This document shows, one piece after another, positions 1 to 9,500 of a DNA stretch of 64,000 nt (position 1 is the stretch's first letter; every line of letters begins with the position of its first letter). The notes below the pieces were generated by a model, which did no database searches, was not told where the DNA came from, and saw only the letters and a list, made by a program, of their open reading frames with translations. This DNA is from Myxococcales bacterium (lineage in GTDB: Bacteria; Myxococcota_A; Bradymonadia; UBA7976; UBA1532). The translations under genes and the position numbers were made by a program. Location: contig JACKDN010000008.1 of NCBI GenBank assembly GCA_020633465.1, positions 248,001 through 312,000 of the forward strand, in the 5' to 3' direction.

Positions 1-2124
1 GATCGCCTCGACCGCCAGGTGTGGGGTGACGAGCTCGAGGCCCAGCGCCACGCGACCGCGTTCGTCGAGCTGTGGGACGCGCTGCGGGGCGCCACCGACG
101 CCGCCGCGGTGCTGGCCGCCTTCCCGGTGGGCGCGCTCGTGGTGGGCCACCCCGGCGAGCCCTCGGCGTCCGCCGACGGGGTGACGCTGCTGCCCCTGTC
201 CGCGGCGCCCCGCGCCCTCGACCAGGCCGCCTGGGCGGCCCTGGTGCGCGGGCTGGCCGACGACGGCCTCCGCCTGCGCCACAGCGTCTGGCACCACGTC
301 GCGTTTCGGCCGGCGCCGCCGCGGTCGACCTTCGACGCCGAGCTGCACCTGATCCGCTCGGGGACGGACGAGCGGCTGTCGCTGCGGGCCCGGCTGATCG
401 TCGACTGGCAGCCCTCGACCGCGCCCGCCACGCCGCGCCCCGCGCGCATCGACGCGACCGACGCCTGGCTGACGCGGCGCGCCGGCCCGCCGGCCTTCGT
501 GCCCAGCCTGCAGCTGCCGATCGGCCGCCGCCCGCCCACCCCGGTGCTCGCCGCCGATCTCGGCGGCGACGGGCGCGTCGAGCTGGTGGTGCCCCGCACC
601 AACGCCGCCTACCGCCCGACGGCCGACGGCACGTGGCTGCGCCTGACCCTGGCCAACCACCCCCTCAAGCAGCCCGACGCCGCCCTCCTGGCCGACCTCG
701 ACGGCGACGGCCACCTCGACCTGCTCGTGGCCGGCCGCGACGCCGGGGGCGCGTACCGGCTGGGCCTGTACCGGGGCCACGAGGGCGGCCTCTTCCCCGA
801 CCCCCCGCGCGTCGCCTTCGCGCCGGCCGAGCCGCTGCGTCGGGTGCGCGTGCTGACCGCCGGCGACATCGACGGCGACGGTGATCTCGATCTCTTCGTC
901 GGCCAGCACCGCGGGCCCTTCGACGGCGGCGCCACGCCCACCCCCTTGCACGACGCCGACGACGGCCCGCCCAGCTATCTGCTGCGCAACGACGGCCGGG
1001 GCGGCTTCACCGACGTCACCGCCGACGCGGGGCTGACGGTGAAGCGCCACCGCCGCGCGCAGAGCGGCTCGTTGGTCGACCTCGACGACGATGGCGATCT
1101 CGACCTCGTGACGGTCAGCGACTTCTCGGGGGTGGATCTGTTCGCCAACGACGGCCGGGGCCGGTTCACCGACGTCACCCAGGCGCGCGTCGACGACCGC
1201 GCGCTGCTCGGCGCGGCCCACGCCCTGGCCGACTTCGACGGCGACGGCCGGCTCGATCTCGTCGCGACCGGCGTGCGCTCACCGACCGTCCACCGGCTGA
1301 ACGGGCTCGGGCTGCAGCGCCCCGGCCTCGACGCGTTCACGCGCGCGCGTACCGCGCTGAGCGGCGGCGATCGGCTGTACCTCGGTCGGCGCGACGGCCG
1401 CCTGCAGCGCGCCGACCTCGCCGCCGCGGGCTCGGCCTGGGGCCGGTCGTGGGGCGTCGTGGCCTTCGACCGCGAGAACGACGGCGACCTCGACCTGTTC
1501 GTCGCGCGGGGCGACCACAGCGGCCGGACGGCGCGCGACTACGACACGCAGTTCTGGCGCCACGACGTCTACTTCGACGCGCGCCCGCTGGGGCAGGCGG
1601 CCGCCGAGATCGCGCTCATCGGGCGGCAGGCCCACATCGGCAGCGGCCTGTCGTGGCACGGCTTCCAGCCCGACCGTCTGTACGTCCGGCGGCCCGACGG
1701 TTATCGCGACGAGGCGCACCTGTGGGGCCTGGGCAGCGCGGCCGACGGTCGCACCGCGCTGGCGTTCGATTACGACGAGGACGGGCGGGTCGACCTGTGC
1801 GTGACGGAGGCTGAAGAGAACCGGCTCGTCCTGCGCGTGTGGCGGAACGTCGCGCCGCCCGCGCCCTGGATCGGCGTCCGGCTGCTGGCCGCGCCCGGCC
1901 GGCCGGCCATCGGCGCCCGCGTCGCCCTGATCGGCCCGACGGGCCGCCGCGCCGCCGCGGTGGTGACCGGCGACTCGTTCCTCGCCCAGCACCCGGCGCG
2001 GGTGCACTTCGGCCTGGGCGACGGCCCGCCGCCCGACGCGATCGAGGTCGCGTGGCCCAGCGGCAAGGTCACCCGGTTCGATCGGCCCGCGCCGGGGCGA
2101 TACCACGTCGCCAAGGCGCCCTGA
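1..2124 (+). CDS. FG-GAP/VCBS repeat protein with C-terminal UnbV (ASPIC) domain, 5' partial
   Basis: The reading frame is open at base 1, so the N-terminus lies outside the window; a GTG at 19 is only an internal candidate. About seven calcium-binding-type FG-GAP motifs are visible (for example ADLDGDGHLDLLV, AGDIDGDGDLDLFV, ADFDGDGRLDLVAT), which in this family form a beta-propeller. The last ~80 residues match the UnbV/ASPIC domain (IGARVALIGPTG, then VHFGLGDG and IEVAWPSGKVTRF). Such CRTAC1-like proteins are normally exported; their biochemical role is poorly known. The gene converges on the next gene with only 18 bp between stop codons, and the two proteins are homologous over the propeller end and UnbV region. 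Here the segment RDYDTQFWRHDVY carries Asp where the neighbour has an in-frame UGA. Family assignment is firm, function is not. Confidence 0.88.
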   Translation, partial: DRLDRQVWGDELEAQRHATAFVELWDALRGATDAAAVLAAFPVGALVVGHPGEPSASADGVTLLPLSAAPRALDQAAWAALVRGLADDGLRLRHSVWHHVAFRPAPPRSTFDAELHLIRSGTDERLSLRARLIVDWQPSTAPATPRPARIDATDAWLTRRAGPPAFVPSLQLPIGRRPPTPVLAADLGGDGRVELVVPRTNAAYRPTADGTWLRLTLANHPLKQPDAALLADLDGDGHLDLLVAGRDAGGAYRLGLYRGHEGGLFPDPPRVAFAPAEPLRRVRVLTAGDIDGDGDLDLFVGQHRGPFDGGATPTPLHDADDGPPSYLLRNDGRGGFTDVTADAGLTVKRHRRAQSGSLVDLDDDGDLDLVTVSDFSGVDLFANDGRGRFTDVTQARVDDRALLGAAHALADFDGDGRLDLVATGVRSPTVHRLNGLGLQRPGLDAFTRARTALSGGDRLYLGRRDGRLQRADLAAAGSAWGRSWGVVAFDRENDGDLDLFVARGDHSGRTARDYDTQFWRHDVYFDARPLGQAAAEIALIGRQAHIGSGLSWHGFQPDRLYVRRPDGYRDEAHLWGLGSAADGRTALAFDYDEDGRVDLCVTEAEENRLVLRVWRNVAPPAPWIGVRLLAAPGRPAIGARVALIGPTGRRAAAVVTGDSFLAQHPARVHFGLGDGPPPDAIEVAWPSGKVTRFDRPAPGRYHVAKAP

Positions 2125-2142
2125 CCGGTCCCGCGGCACGCA

Positions 2143-5100
2143 TCAGGGGGGCGCCAGCCCCTGCGCCTCGAGCGCGTCGCGCAGGTTCTGCTGGACGCGC
2201 GGGTTGTGCGGTTCGACGTCCAGGGCACGCCTGAACATGTCGGCCGCCTCGGCGTGGCGCTTCGACTTCAGGTACACCATGCCCAGGTTGTTCAGGGCGC
2301 CGAGCTCCCGCGGCGCGACCTCGAGGGCGCGCAGCAGCAGCGCCTCGGCGCGCACCAGATCGCCCCCCACCCCCACCACCTCGGCCAGCGTCGCCAGCGC
2401 CCGAGCATCGCCGGGCGCCTTCTCGAGCGCCGCCTCGAGCTGCGCGCGCGCGCCGTCCGGCTGGCCCACGCTCAGGTACATCTCGGCCAGCCACACCCGC
2501 GCGGAGGCGTCGTCGGGCACCCGGCGCACCGCCTCGTCGAGCAGGGCCTGCGCCTCGGCGTGGCGCTTCTCGCGCAGCAGCTGGCGCAGCAGGTACCGAT
2601 AGTCGGTGACCACGGCCGGGGTCGCCGTCGACGCGACCGCGTCGGCCAGCGTCTCGGCGTCGACCGGGCGCTGGAAGGCGCGGCGCAGGCGGCCGGTGTG
2701 ATCGAACACGAAGGTCGACGGCAGCGGGATGCGCGCGTTGCCACCGAAGAAGGCGCCCACCACGCGATCGTTGGCGAACGCCACCGGCAGGCCCGGGCCG
2801 TGCGCGGCCGCGAAGTCGAGGCTGGCCTGCAGGTCGTCCCGCCCGACCGACACCGCGACGACCGCCACGTCGCTCCGCCGCTTCGCCAGCGCCGCCAGGT
2901 GGGGCATCTCGGTCTTGCAGGGCTCGCACCAGGGCGCGAAGACGTTCACCAGCGTCACCTGGCCGACCCGCCCCAGCGGCCGCTCGACCCCGTCGCCCCA
3001 GACGGCCGAGACGCTCAACGACGGGCTGCCGACGACCGTGGGCTGCGCGTCGCCGGGCCACGCCGGCACGGCCTGCGCCCGGGCGACGCCGGCGCCCTCG
3101 ACCAGCAGATTGCGCCGCCCCGGCTCGACGCCGCCGAACTGCTCGACGGCCCCCGAAGGCCAGCGCACCTCGACCCGCTCGACGGCCTTCGCCGCGCCCA
3201 GCCCGAAGTGCAGCTCGGGCGCGTGCTGCGTGTGGAAGCCCTCGACCAGGCGCAGGCGGTCCACCTGCGACCGACCGCCGGCGGTGACCGTCACCACCGC
3301 CCCCAGGGCCAGGGGGTGCGTCTTCGTCGCGCGCAGCCGCACGCGCGTCCAGCCCGCCCCCGCCTCGGCCTCGTTGCGCATCAGCTGCAGCCCTTGCAGG
3401 CTCAGCAGCGCCAGATCCCGATCACCGTCGCCGTCCATGTCGAGCGGCGCCACCGCGCGCCCGTCGTGGTCGAAGTCGAGGCCCATCACGTAGCCCGCCT
3501 CGACGTAGGGCTGCCCCTTGCCCGCCGGCACGAACAGCTTGTCGTGCTCGTAGCCGCTCAGGCTGCCCCGGAAGTTGGCCGCCTCGTCCTTGTCCTTCTC
3601 GCGTTCGAAAGCGCCGGCGGAGCCACCTGCTTCGCGGGCCTTCGCGTGGGCGACGAACTGCCGCCACAGGAACGTTCAGAAATCGTTCTCCTTCTCGGTG
3701 CTGTGGCTCGTCTCGCCGTTCAGCACGTACACCTCGCGGTGGCCGTCGTTGTCGAGGTCGACGATGGCCTGACCCCACGCCCAGTTCGCGCCGGCCAGCC
3801 CGAGGGGCCCGGCGGCCTCTTCGTAGGTGCCGTCGGCGCGCCGCCGGAACAGCGTGTTGCCCGCGGCCATGCGCATCAGCCCCTCGTAGGTCTCGGGCCG
3901 AAGCTGACCCTCGAAGAGCGGCACGATGCGGTTGCCCGCGCTCGACTGCATGTTCGAGACGTAGATGTCGAGCGCGCCGTCGTCGTCCAGATCGGCCACC
4001 GTGACGCCCATCGACTGGCCGTAGCCGGTCAGCGGGGGCAACAGCGCGCGCTGGAACCGACCCCCCGGGCGGCCGATGAAGACCTCGTTGGGGCCGTAGT
4101 CGTTGACCACGAACAGGTCGTCCCGCCCGTCCCCGTCGAGGTCGGTGAAGGTGGCCGCGTAGGTGAAGCGGGTACCGTCCAGCCCGCGCGCCGCCGCCTC
4201 TTCGGTGAAGCGCAGCCCGCCCTGGTTGATGTACAGCAGGTTCGCCTGGCCGTCCGTCGAGTCGAACTTGTTGAAGTCACCCCGCGGGGTCTCGGTGCCG
4301 TAGCCGCCGACGAACAGGTCGAGATCACCGTCGCCGTCGACGTCGTGCGCCACGATGGTCTGATACTGCATGCCACCGTGGCCGCCGCAGGGGATCGTCA
4401 CCGGCAGGGTGGCCACCGGCACCAGCGCGTCGCCCTTGCGGGTGAACACCGGGAACGACCCCTGGTCGCCCTCGACGCAGGCGGTGACCCGCCCGGACAC
4501 GACCTCTTCGCTGCCGTCCCCGTCGAGATCCACGATGGCCTGCACGGTGCCCACCGCCTCGAGGGGCAGCAGATCGTGGCGCGCCTCGAAGCCGCCCTTC
4601 CCGTCGTTCTGGAACAGGCTGAAGAAGCGCAGGCGGTTCCAGGCCAGCAGGTCGTCGAAGCCGTCGTCGTTCCAATCGACCACCGCCAGCCCGCCGATGG
4701 TCTCGATGCTGCCGCCGTCGCGCTCGCTCGCCAGCGTGGCGCGCGTCGTCTCGTCGTGCGGCTCGGTCACCCCCACCCAGCGCGAGACGTCGGTGAAGGC
4801 CCCCTGCGGCGCGGCCACCTGCTGCACCGGCTTCGACTCGGCGCGCCGCAGCAGATAGCGCGCGTCGTCGCCCTCGCCCTGCCGGGCGTACTCGGCCAGC
4901 CACTTGGTGCGCCGGGTGATGCGTCGCCCGTCGTCGGTCACCCCGTCGACGTGCACCGACAGCTCGGCCCAGGCCCAGGTGTGATCAGCGGCCAGCTTGA
5001 AGCGGTACGGCTTGATCTTGCACGCGTCCACGCGCGCGAGATCCTGCACCCAGGCGAGCGCCCGCGCGACGAAGGCGTCCGCGTCGACCGGGGCCGGATC

Positions 5101-5448
5101 CACCGGGTAGGTCGTCACCGACAGCCGACCCACCGGCGCCGCGTCATCCGGCTGCGCGGCCGCCGCGCGGCCCGAGAAGCCGGGCGCGAACGCGGCCTTC
5201 GCCTTCTGCGCGTCCCGCGCCACCAGCGCCTTGCACAGTCCCTTGTTCGTCTCGCCGTAAACGGCGCGCAGCGCGACGCGCTCGCTGTCGGCCGCGTCGC
5301 GCTCGAAGGCTGCGGGCACGCGGACCTCGAAGACCGCCGTCGGCGGCGCGGCGGACGGGGGGTGGGTGGGTGGTGGCACGTCGTCGCGGGTCGGTGTGCA
5401 GGCACCCGCGGCGCAGACGCACCCCACCATCAGGATGGTCCACCGCAT
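2143..5448 (-). CDS. Candidate selenoprotein: FG-GAP/UnbV-thioredoxin-TPR lipoprotein with in-frame UGA
   Basis: Read straight through a UGA at 3676-3678, this is one frame of 1,101 residues. The start ATG at 5448 has GGAGGA upstream and gives a lipoprotein signal ending in AAGAC. Residues ~30-200 are an unassigned domain. FG-GAP repeats follow to ~590, then codon 591 (UGA) in KENDF-UGA-TFLWRQF, then the UnbV domain (~660-750). Next comes a TlpA-like thioredoxin domain with the redox motif WCEPC, and finally C-terminal TPRs. No frameshift is needed, and the 48 codons between the UGA and the next ATG continue the homology to the neighbouring UnbV protein, so splitting it into two genes would cut a domain. 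A SECIS-like hairpin sits at 3646-3667. Selenocysteine is the preferred reading; a recent nonsense mutation or sequencing error is the alternative. It is probably anchored to a membrane facing the periplasm or outside. Confidence 0.8.
3646..3667 (-). promoter_or_regulatory. SECIS-like stem-loop just after the in-frame UGA
   Basis: Eight bases after the UGA the mRNA can form GUGGCGGC / GUCGCC(C)AC, eight pairs with one G-U and one bulged C, closed by the 5-nt loop AGUUC. The loop starts 16 nt after the UGA and has G as its second base. These spacings and the loop G agree with the known rules for bacterial SECIS elements (loop 16-37 nt from UGA, G among the first two loop bases), and the apex resembles the E. 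coli fdhF loop C-AGGUCU-G. It was identified by eye; no energy calculation was made, and any GC-rich coding stretch may fold. Confidence 0.6.
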
Positions 5449-5554
5449 GGTGTCCTCCTCCTTGGGCGGGGGTGGGTGGTCGAAGATCCGTCGTAGACAC
5501 ACCGGGCCGACAGCCCGGGGCGCGCGACTGGGCCCGCAGAGCGGGGCCCGCCGG

Positions 5555-6517
5555 TCAGTCCAGGCGGCCGGCGCGGTTCTGCATCGCGCGCTGAAGCGAC
5601 CAGCGCAGCCGCCCGCGCCGCTCGCCGCTGGACGCCTCGTAGGCGTCGGCCAGCAGACGGCGCGCCCACGGGGTGTCGATGTTCGACAGGATGTAGGCGG
5701 CCTCCTGCCACACCAGGGTGTCCGGGTGTCCGATCGTCTTGGTCAGCACGTCACGCCCGAAGGCTTCGTCGCGCACCGCCGGCAGCGCCAGGATGGCCAT
5801 GCCCATCACGCTGGGCGCGTCGTCGTCCATGGCCCGCTCGATGGCGCGCTTCGCCTCGCCGGGGCCGTGCATCGCGATGCCCCAGACGGCCTTGCCCCGG
5901 ACGAAGGGATCGGCGTCGTTCATGCCGTCCCACAGCAGGTCGAGCGCGCGCGGCCCGCCGTGCTCGATCAGGGCCACCATGGCGCCCGCGCGGATGCCCA
6001 TCGGCTCGCTGGGGCTCATCGCCTTCTCGATGACGTCCAAGGACTCGGGCAGCTTGCGCCGCGCGATGCTGATCAGCGCGTCGTCGCGCGCCTGCGTCTG
6101 ACCCTCGGACGACGCGCGCTTCAGCATCTCCTCGTCCGAGACGCCCTTCAGGGGCTCGGGATCGCCGACGCCGGTGCCCATCCAGGGGCCGCCGTCGGCG
6201 TTGCCCCAGGGCAGGCGCTCGTAGAGCGAGTGATAGCCCGCCAACGGGTTGTCCCGCGCGCCGTCGAGCGCGGCGGCCGCCTCGACGACGGACGGCGGCA
6301 CGGACGGCACCTTGGTCGTGGCGATGACCGGCGCGGCCGAGGGCGCGGGCGCCACGAGGTCCGCCGCCCGCGGCAGCGGCGCCGGCGCGGCGGCGCTGCC
6401 GCTCACCAGGCCTTGGGCGGTCTGCTGCACTGCCTGCCCGTCGGCCTCGGTCTCGCAGCCGGCCAGCAAGGCGCAAGCCGCCAGCGCAGCGATCGCTCGG
6501 GTCTTCCCTCGTCGCAT
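5555..6517 (-). CDS. HEAT-repeat lipoprotein
   Basis: The start ATG at 6517 has GAGGAG upstream and gives a lipoprotein signal (ALAACALLAGC). The 320-residue product has a low-complexity Ala/Pro segment to about residue 100, then tandem helical repeats of HEAT/PBS type (for example IRAGAMVALIEHGG, VRGKAVWGIAMHG, VWQEAAYILSNIDTPWARRLL). HEAT repeats are protein-binding scaffolds; no catalytic residue is seen. It lies 13 bp downstream of the fibre-like gene on the same strand, so the two are probably cotranscribed, and the lipoprotein could assist display or assembly of that protein. That role is inferred from position only. Confidence 0.82.
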   Translation of the reverse strand: MRRGKTRAIAALAACALLAGCETEADGQAVQQTAQGLVSGSAAAPAPLPRAADLVAPAPSAAPVIATTKVPSVPPSVVEAAAALDGARDNPLAGYHSLYERLPWGNADGGPWMGTGVGDPEPLKGVSDEEMLKRASSEGQTQARDDALISIARRKLPESLDVIEKAMSPSEPMGIRAGAMVALIEHGGPRALDLLWDGMNDADPFVRGKAVWGIAMHGPGEAKRAIERAMDDDAPSVMGMAILALPAVRDEAFGRDVLTKTIGHPDTLVWQEAAYILSNIDTPWARRLLADAYEASSGERRGRLRWSLQRAMQNRAGRLD

Positions 6518-6530
6518 GAAACGCTCCTCC

Positions 6531-9500
6531 TCACCGCGGCCGGCAGCAGTACGCGCCGCGGTAGTCACCCGCGTTCGCGCCGCCGTCGTGGTTGTACCAG
6601 TAGCCGCCGTGTGAGCCGTTGAAGAACAGACCACAGTCGTCGCCGCACTTCTCGGCGAACCAGAAGCCGTTGCCGAACCAACCCAGCCACCCCCGGATGC
6701 CCGAGATCTCGGCGTCCGTGCACATGTGGCCCCCGAGCTGAGTCCGGCACCAGTGGTCACCGACACCCCATTGGTGGGACGCGCGCTGGCTGTAGTAGAA
6801 GCAGGTGTCACCGTAGGTGTTCCAACCCCCGGGGCACGTCGAGTTGCCCGCCGCGGGCGACGACGCGTTCACCAGGTTGCCGCGGATGTTGCGCGCGTAG
6901 ACGTCGCGCACGTAGATGTCCTGCGTCGCGTAGCTGCCGCTCGGCTGGCCGACGTACACCCGCCCCGACGCCGCGCCCAGCTGCAGGTACGAGTCTTCGC
7001 TGTAGATGCCCGGGTAGTTCCAGATGAGACCCACCCGGATGCGCCCGGTGGTGTAGGCGTCGGTGAAGATGTTCCGGCCGCGGTTGCCCTGGATGTACGT
7101 GCGCTGGTTCGAGCCGAAGTAGGCCGTCCGGTAGGTGTACAGATCCGTCGACACCAGCAGGTTCTGGTTCTGGCTGCCCCAGCGGCCCACGTAGGTGTTG
7201 CCGCTCGCGCCGCCGATCTGCAGGTGCGAGTTCTCGGAGTAGACGCCCGGGTAGTTCCAGACGAGGCCGATGCGGGTGTAGGCGTTCGTGTTGCGGTCGG
7301 TGAACCGGTTGTAGCCCAGGTTGCCCTGGATGTAGGTGCGGTCGTTGCTGCCGAAGTACGACGTGCCGCGGTGGTAGGCCGTGCTGCGCGAGATGGTGGC
7401 GCCCTGGATGTCGGCGTTGCCCCGAATCCACAGGTTGCTGCCGTTCAGCTCCATCGCCTTCGTCTGGCTGCCCGGCGTGCCGTAGTACCAGCGGTGGATC
7501 GAGCTCGAGTTGTAGCGCAGGGTGCTGCTCTCGATGCCCAGCGAGTAGTACTCCTGGTACAGCCGCAGCTTGTGCTGGCCGGTGCGGTCGCAGCACGTCT
7601 CGGGCATGTTGATGTAGGTGCGCCCGATGTGGACGGTGTCCTCGTACCACCCGTTGCGGTTGCCGTCGGTGCGGCGGCCCACGTAGATGTTGTCGTCGAT
7701 GTAGGCGTTGCCGCCGGTGTACAGGTGCCTGCCGGCGCGCACGTCGCGCGACGCCCGGGCGTCCTCGCCCGCGCTCACCCGGCCCGTCGCGGTGAGGTTG
7801 CCGTTCACCGACAGCGAGCGGATGGACATCGAGCCGTCGACGGTCATGTTGCGGCGCACCCGCAGATCGCGCCGGATGTCGCTGTCCACCAGCACCGTCT
7901 GCGAGCCGCGCACCAGCTGGTTGCGGCCCACGTTCAGATCGGTGTCGATGTTCGCCGTGCCGTCGACCTCGAGGTTGCCGCGGCCGTCGATCGTGCTGTC
8001 GACGCGCCACACGCCGGTGGCCCGGCCGTTGCCGACCACCGTCGTGCCGCCGTTGCCGCCCTCGAGCGCGATGCCGCCGCTGCCGCGCAGCACCAGGTTG
8101 TCGTTGCTGTCGTTCTGGACGCCGATCTCGAAGACCGTGTTGGCCCCGCCCTCGCTGCGGTAGCGGATGTAGGCGGTGTCGCTCGCGCCGCCGTAGCGGT
8201 TGTCCTGGAAGGTGAAGCCGATCGGGTTGGTGCCCGGACCCGAGATGCGGGTCATCGCGTTGCTGTACAGCTCGATCTCGTCGGTCGAGTCGTTGACCGC
8301 GGCGATCTGCAGCCGGGTGTTGCCGCTGGCGCCGTCCTGGATGTGACGAATCCAGGCGCTGTCGCCGCCGCCGAAGCGCGCCGGGAAGTCGAAGCCCACC
8401 GGGTTCGTGCCCGGTCCGTTCATGCGCACCAGGCCGCCCGAGTACAGCTCGATCTCGTCGTTGGTGTCGTTCGAGATGCCGATCTGCAGCACGTAGTTCG
8501 AGCCGCTCTGGCTGTAGTACCGGATCCACGCGTCGTCGCCGCCGCCCCGGTCGGGGAAGACGATGCCGTTGTTGCCGCTGCCGTACGACGCCAGCACCGG
8601 CTTGTAGCCGCCGCCGGCGTCCACGCAGCCGATGCAGGTGCCCTGCACCACCAGGTTGCGGCTGACCACCAGATCGCCGTTGCCGGCGATGGTGACGCCG
8701 CCCGACGCGTTCAGCACCAGGTCGTCGTCGCCGTCGTTGCCGGTGGCGATCTCGAGCCGCGTGTTGGTGCCGTTCTCGCTCGAGTAGCGGATGAACGCGC
8801 TGTCACCCCCGCCCCAGCGGTTGACCAGGTCGATGCCGACGGGGGCCTGGCCCGGCCCGCTGATGGCCACGCGGCCGGCGGCGTACAGCTCGATCTCGTC
8901 GTCGCCGTCGTTGACGTTGCCGATCTGCAGCTTGGTGTTGGTGCCGCCCTCGGTCAGGTGGCGAATCCACGCCACGTCGCCGCTGCCCGCGCCGTTCTCG
9001 GGCCACTCGAGGCCGTTGTTCAGCGCCGGCCGGATGGTGCCGTTGAACACCGCGGTGTTCTGCACCGTGAGGTAGCGCCCCACCCGCAGATCACCCGAGC
9101 CGGCGATGTCGACGCCGCCGGACGCGTTCAACCGGATCTCGTCGTTGCCGTCGTTGGTGATGCCGATCTCGAGCGCGCTGTTCTCGCCGCTGTCGCTGAC
9201 GTAGCGCATCCACGCGATGTCGCCGCTGCCGCCGAAGGGGTTGCCCGGCCAGATGATGCCGTTGTTGCCCGCGCCGGCGGTGGGCTGGATGTAGCCGCCG
9301 CCCATGGTGAGGCCGGCGTTGATCAACGCCGGGCCGTTCACCCGCATCGCGCCGTTGCGGATCTCGAAGTCGGTCACCCCGCCGCTGTACCAGTCGGCGA
9401 CGCCGCCGCCGCGCGACGCGTCCTCGAGGTACATCGTGCGCGCGCCGTCGAAGCGCCAGGCGGCGTGCTTGGTGCCGAAGTTGAGGAACTGCATGCCGCT

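Noticed and set aside
2143..3531. Thioredoxin-TPR gene starting at the ATG at 3531, separate from the FG-GAP gene
   Set aside because: The start falls inside the conserved UnbV region with no ribosome site, and coding sense continues upstream in the same frame to the UGA.
2206..5496. Plus-strand open frame of about 1,100 codons
   Set aside because: Antisense to the FG-GAP/thioredoxin gene and lacking any recognisable domain.
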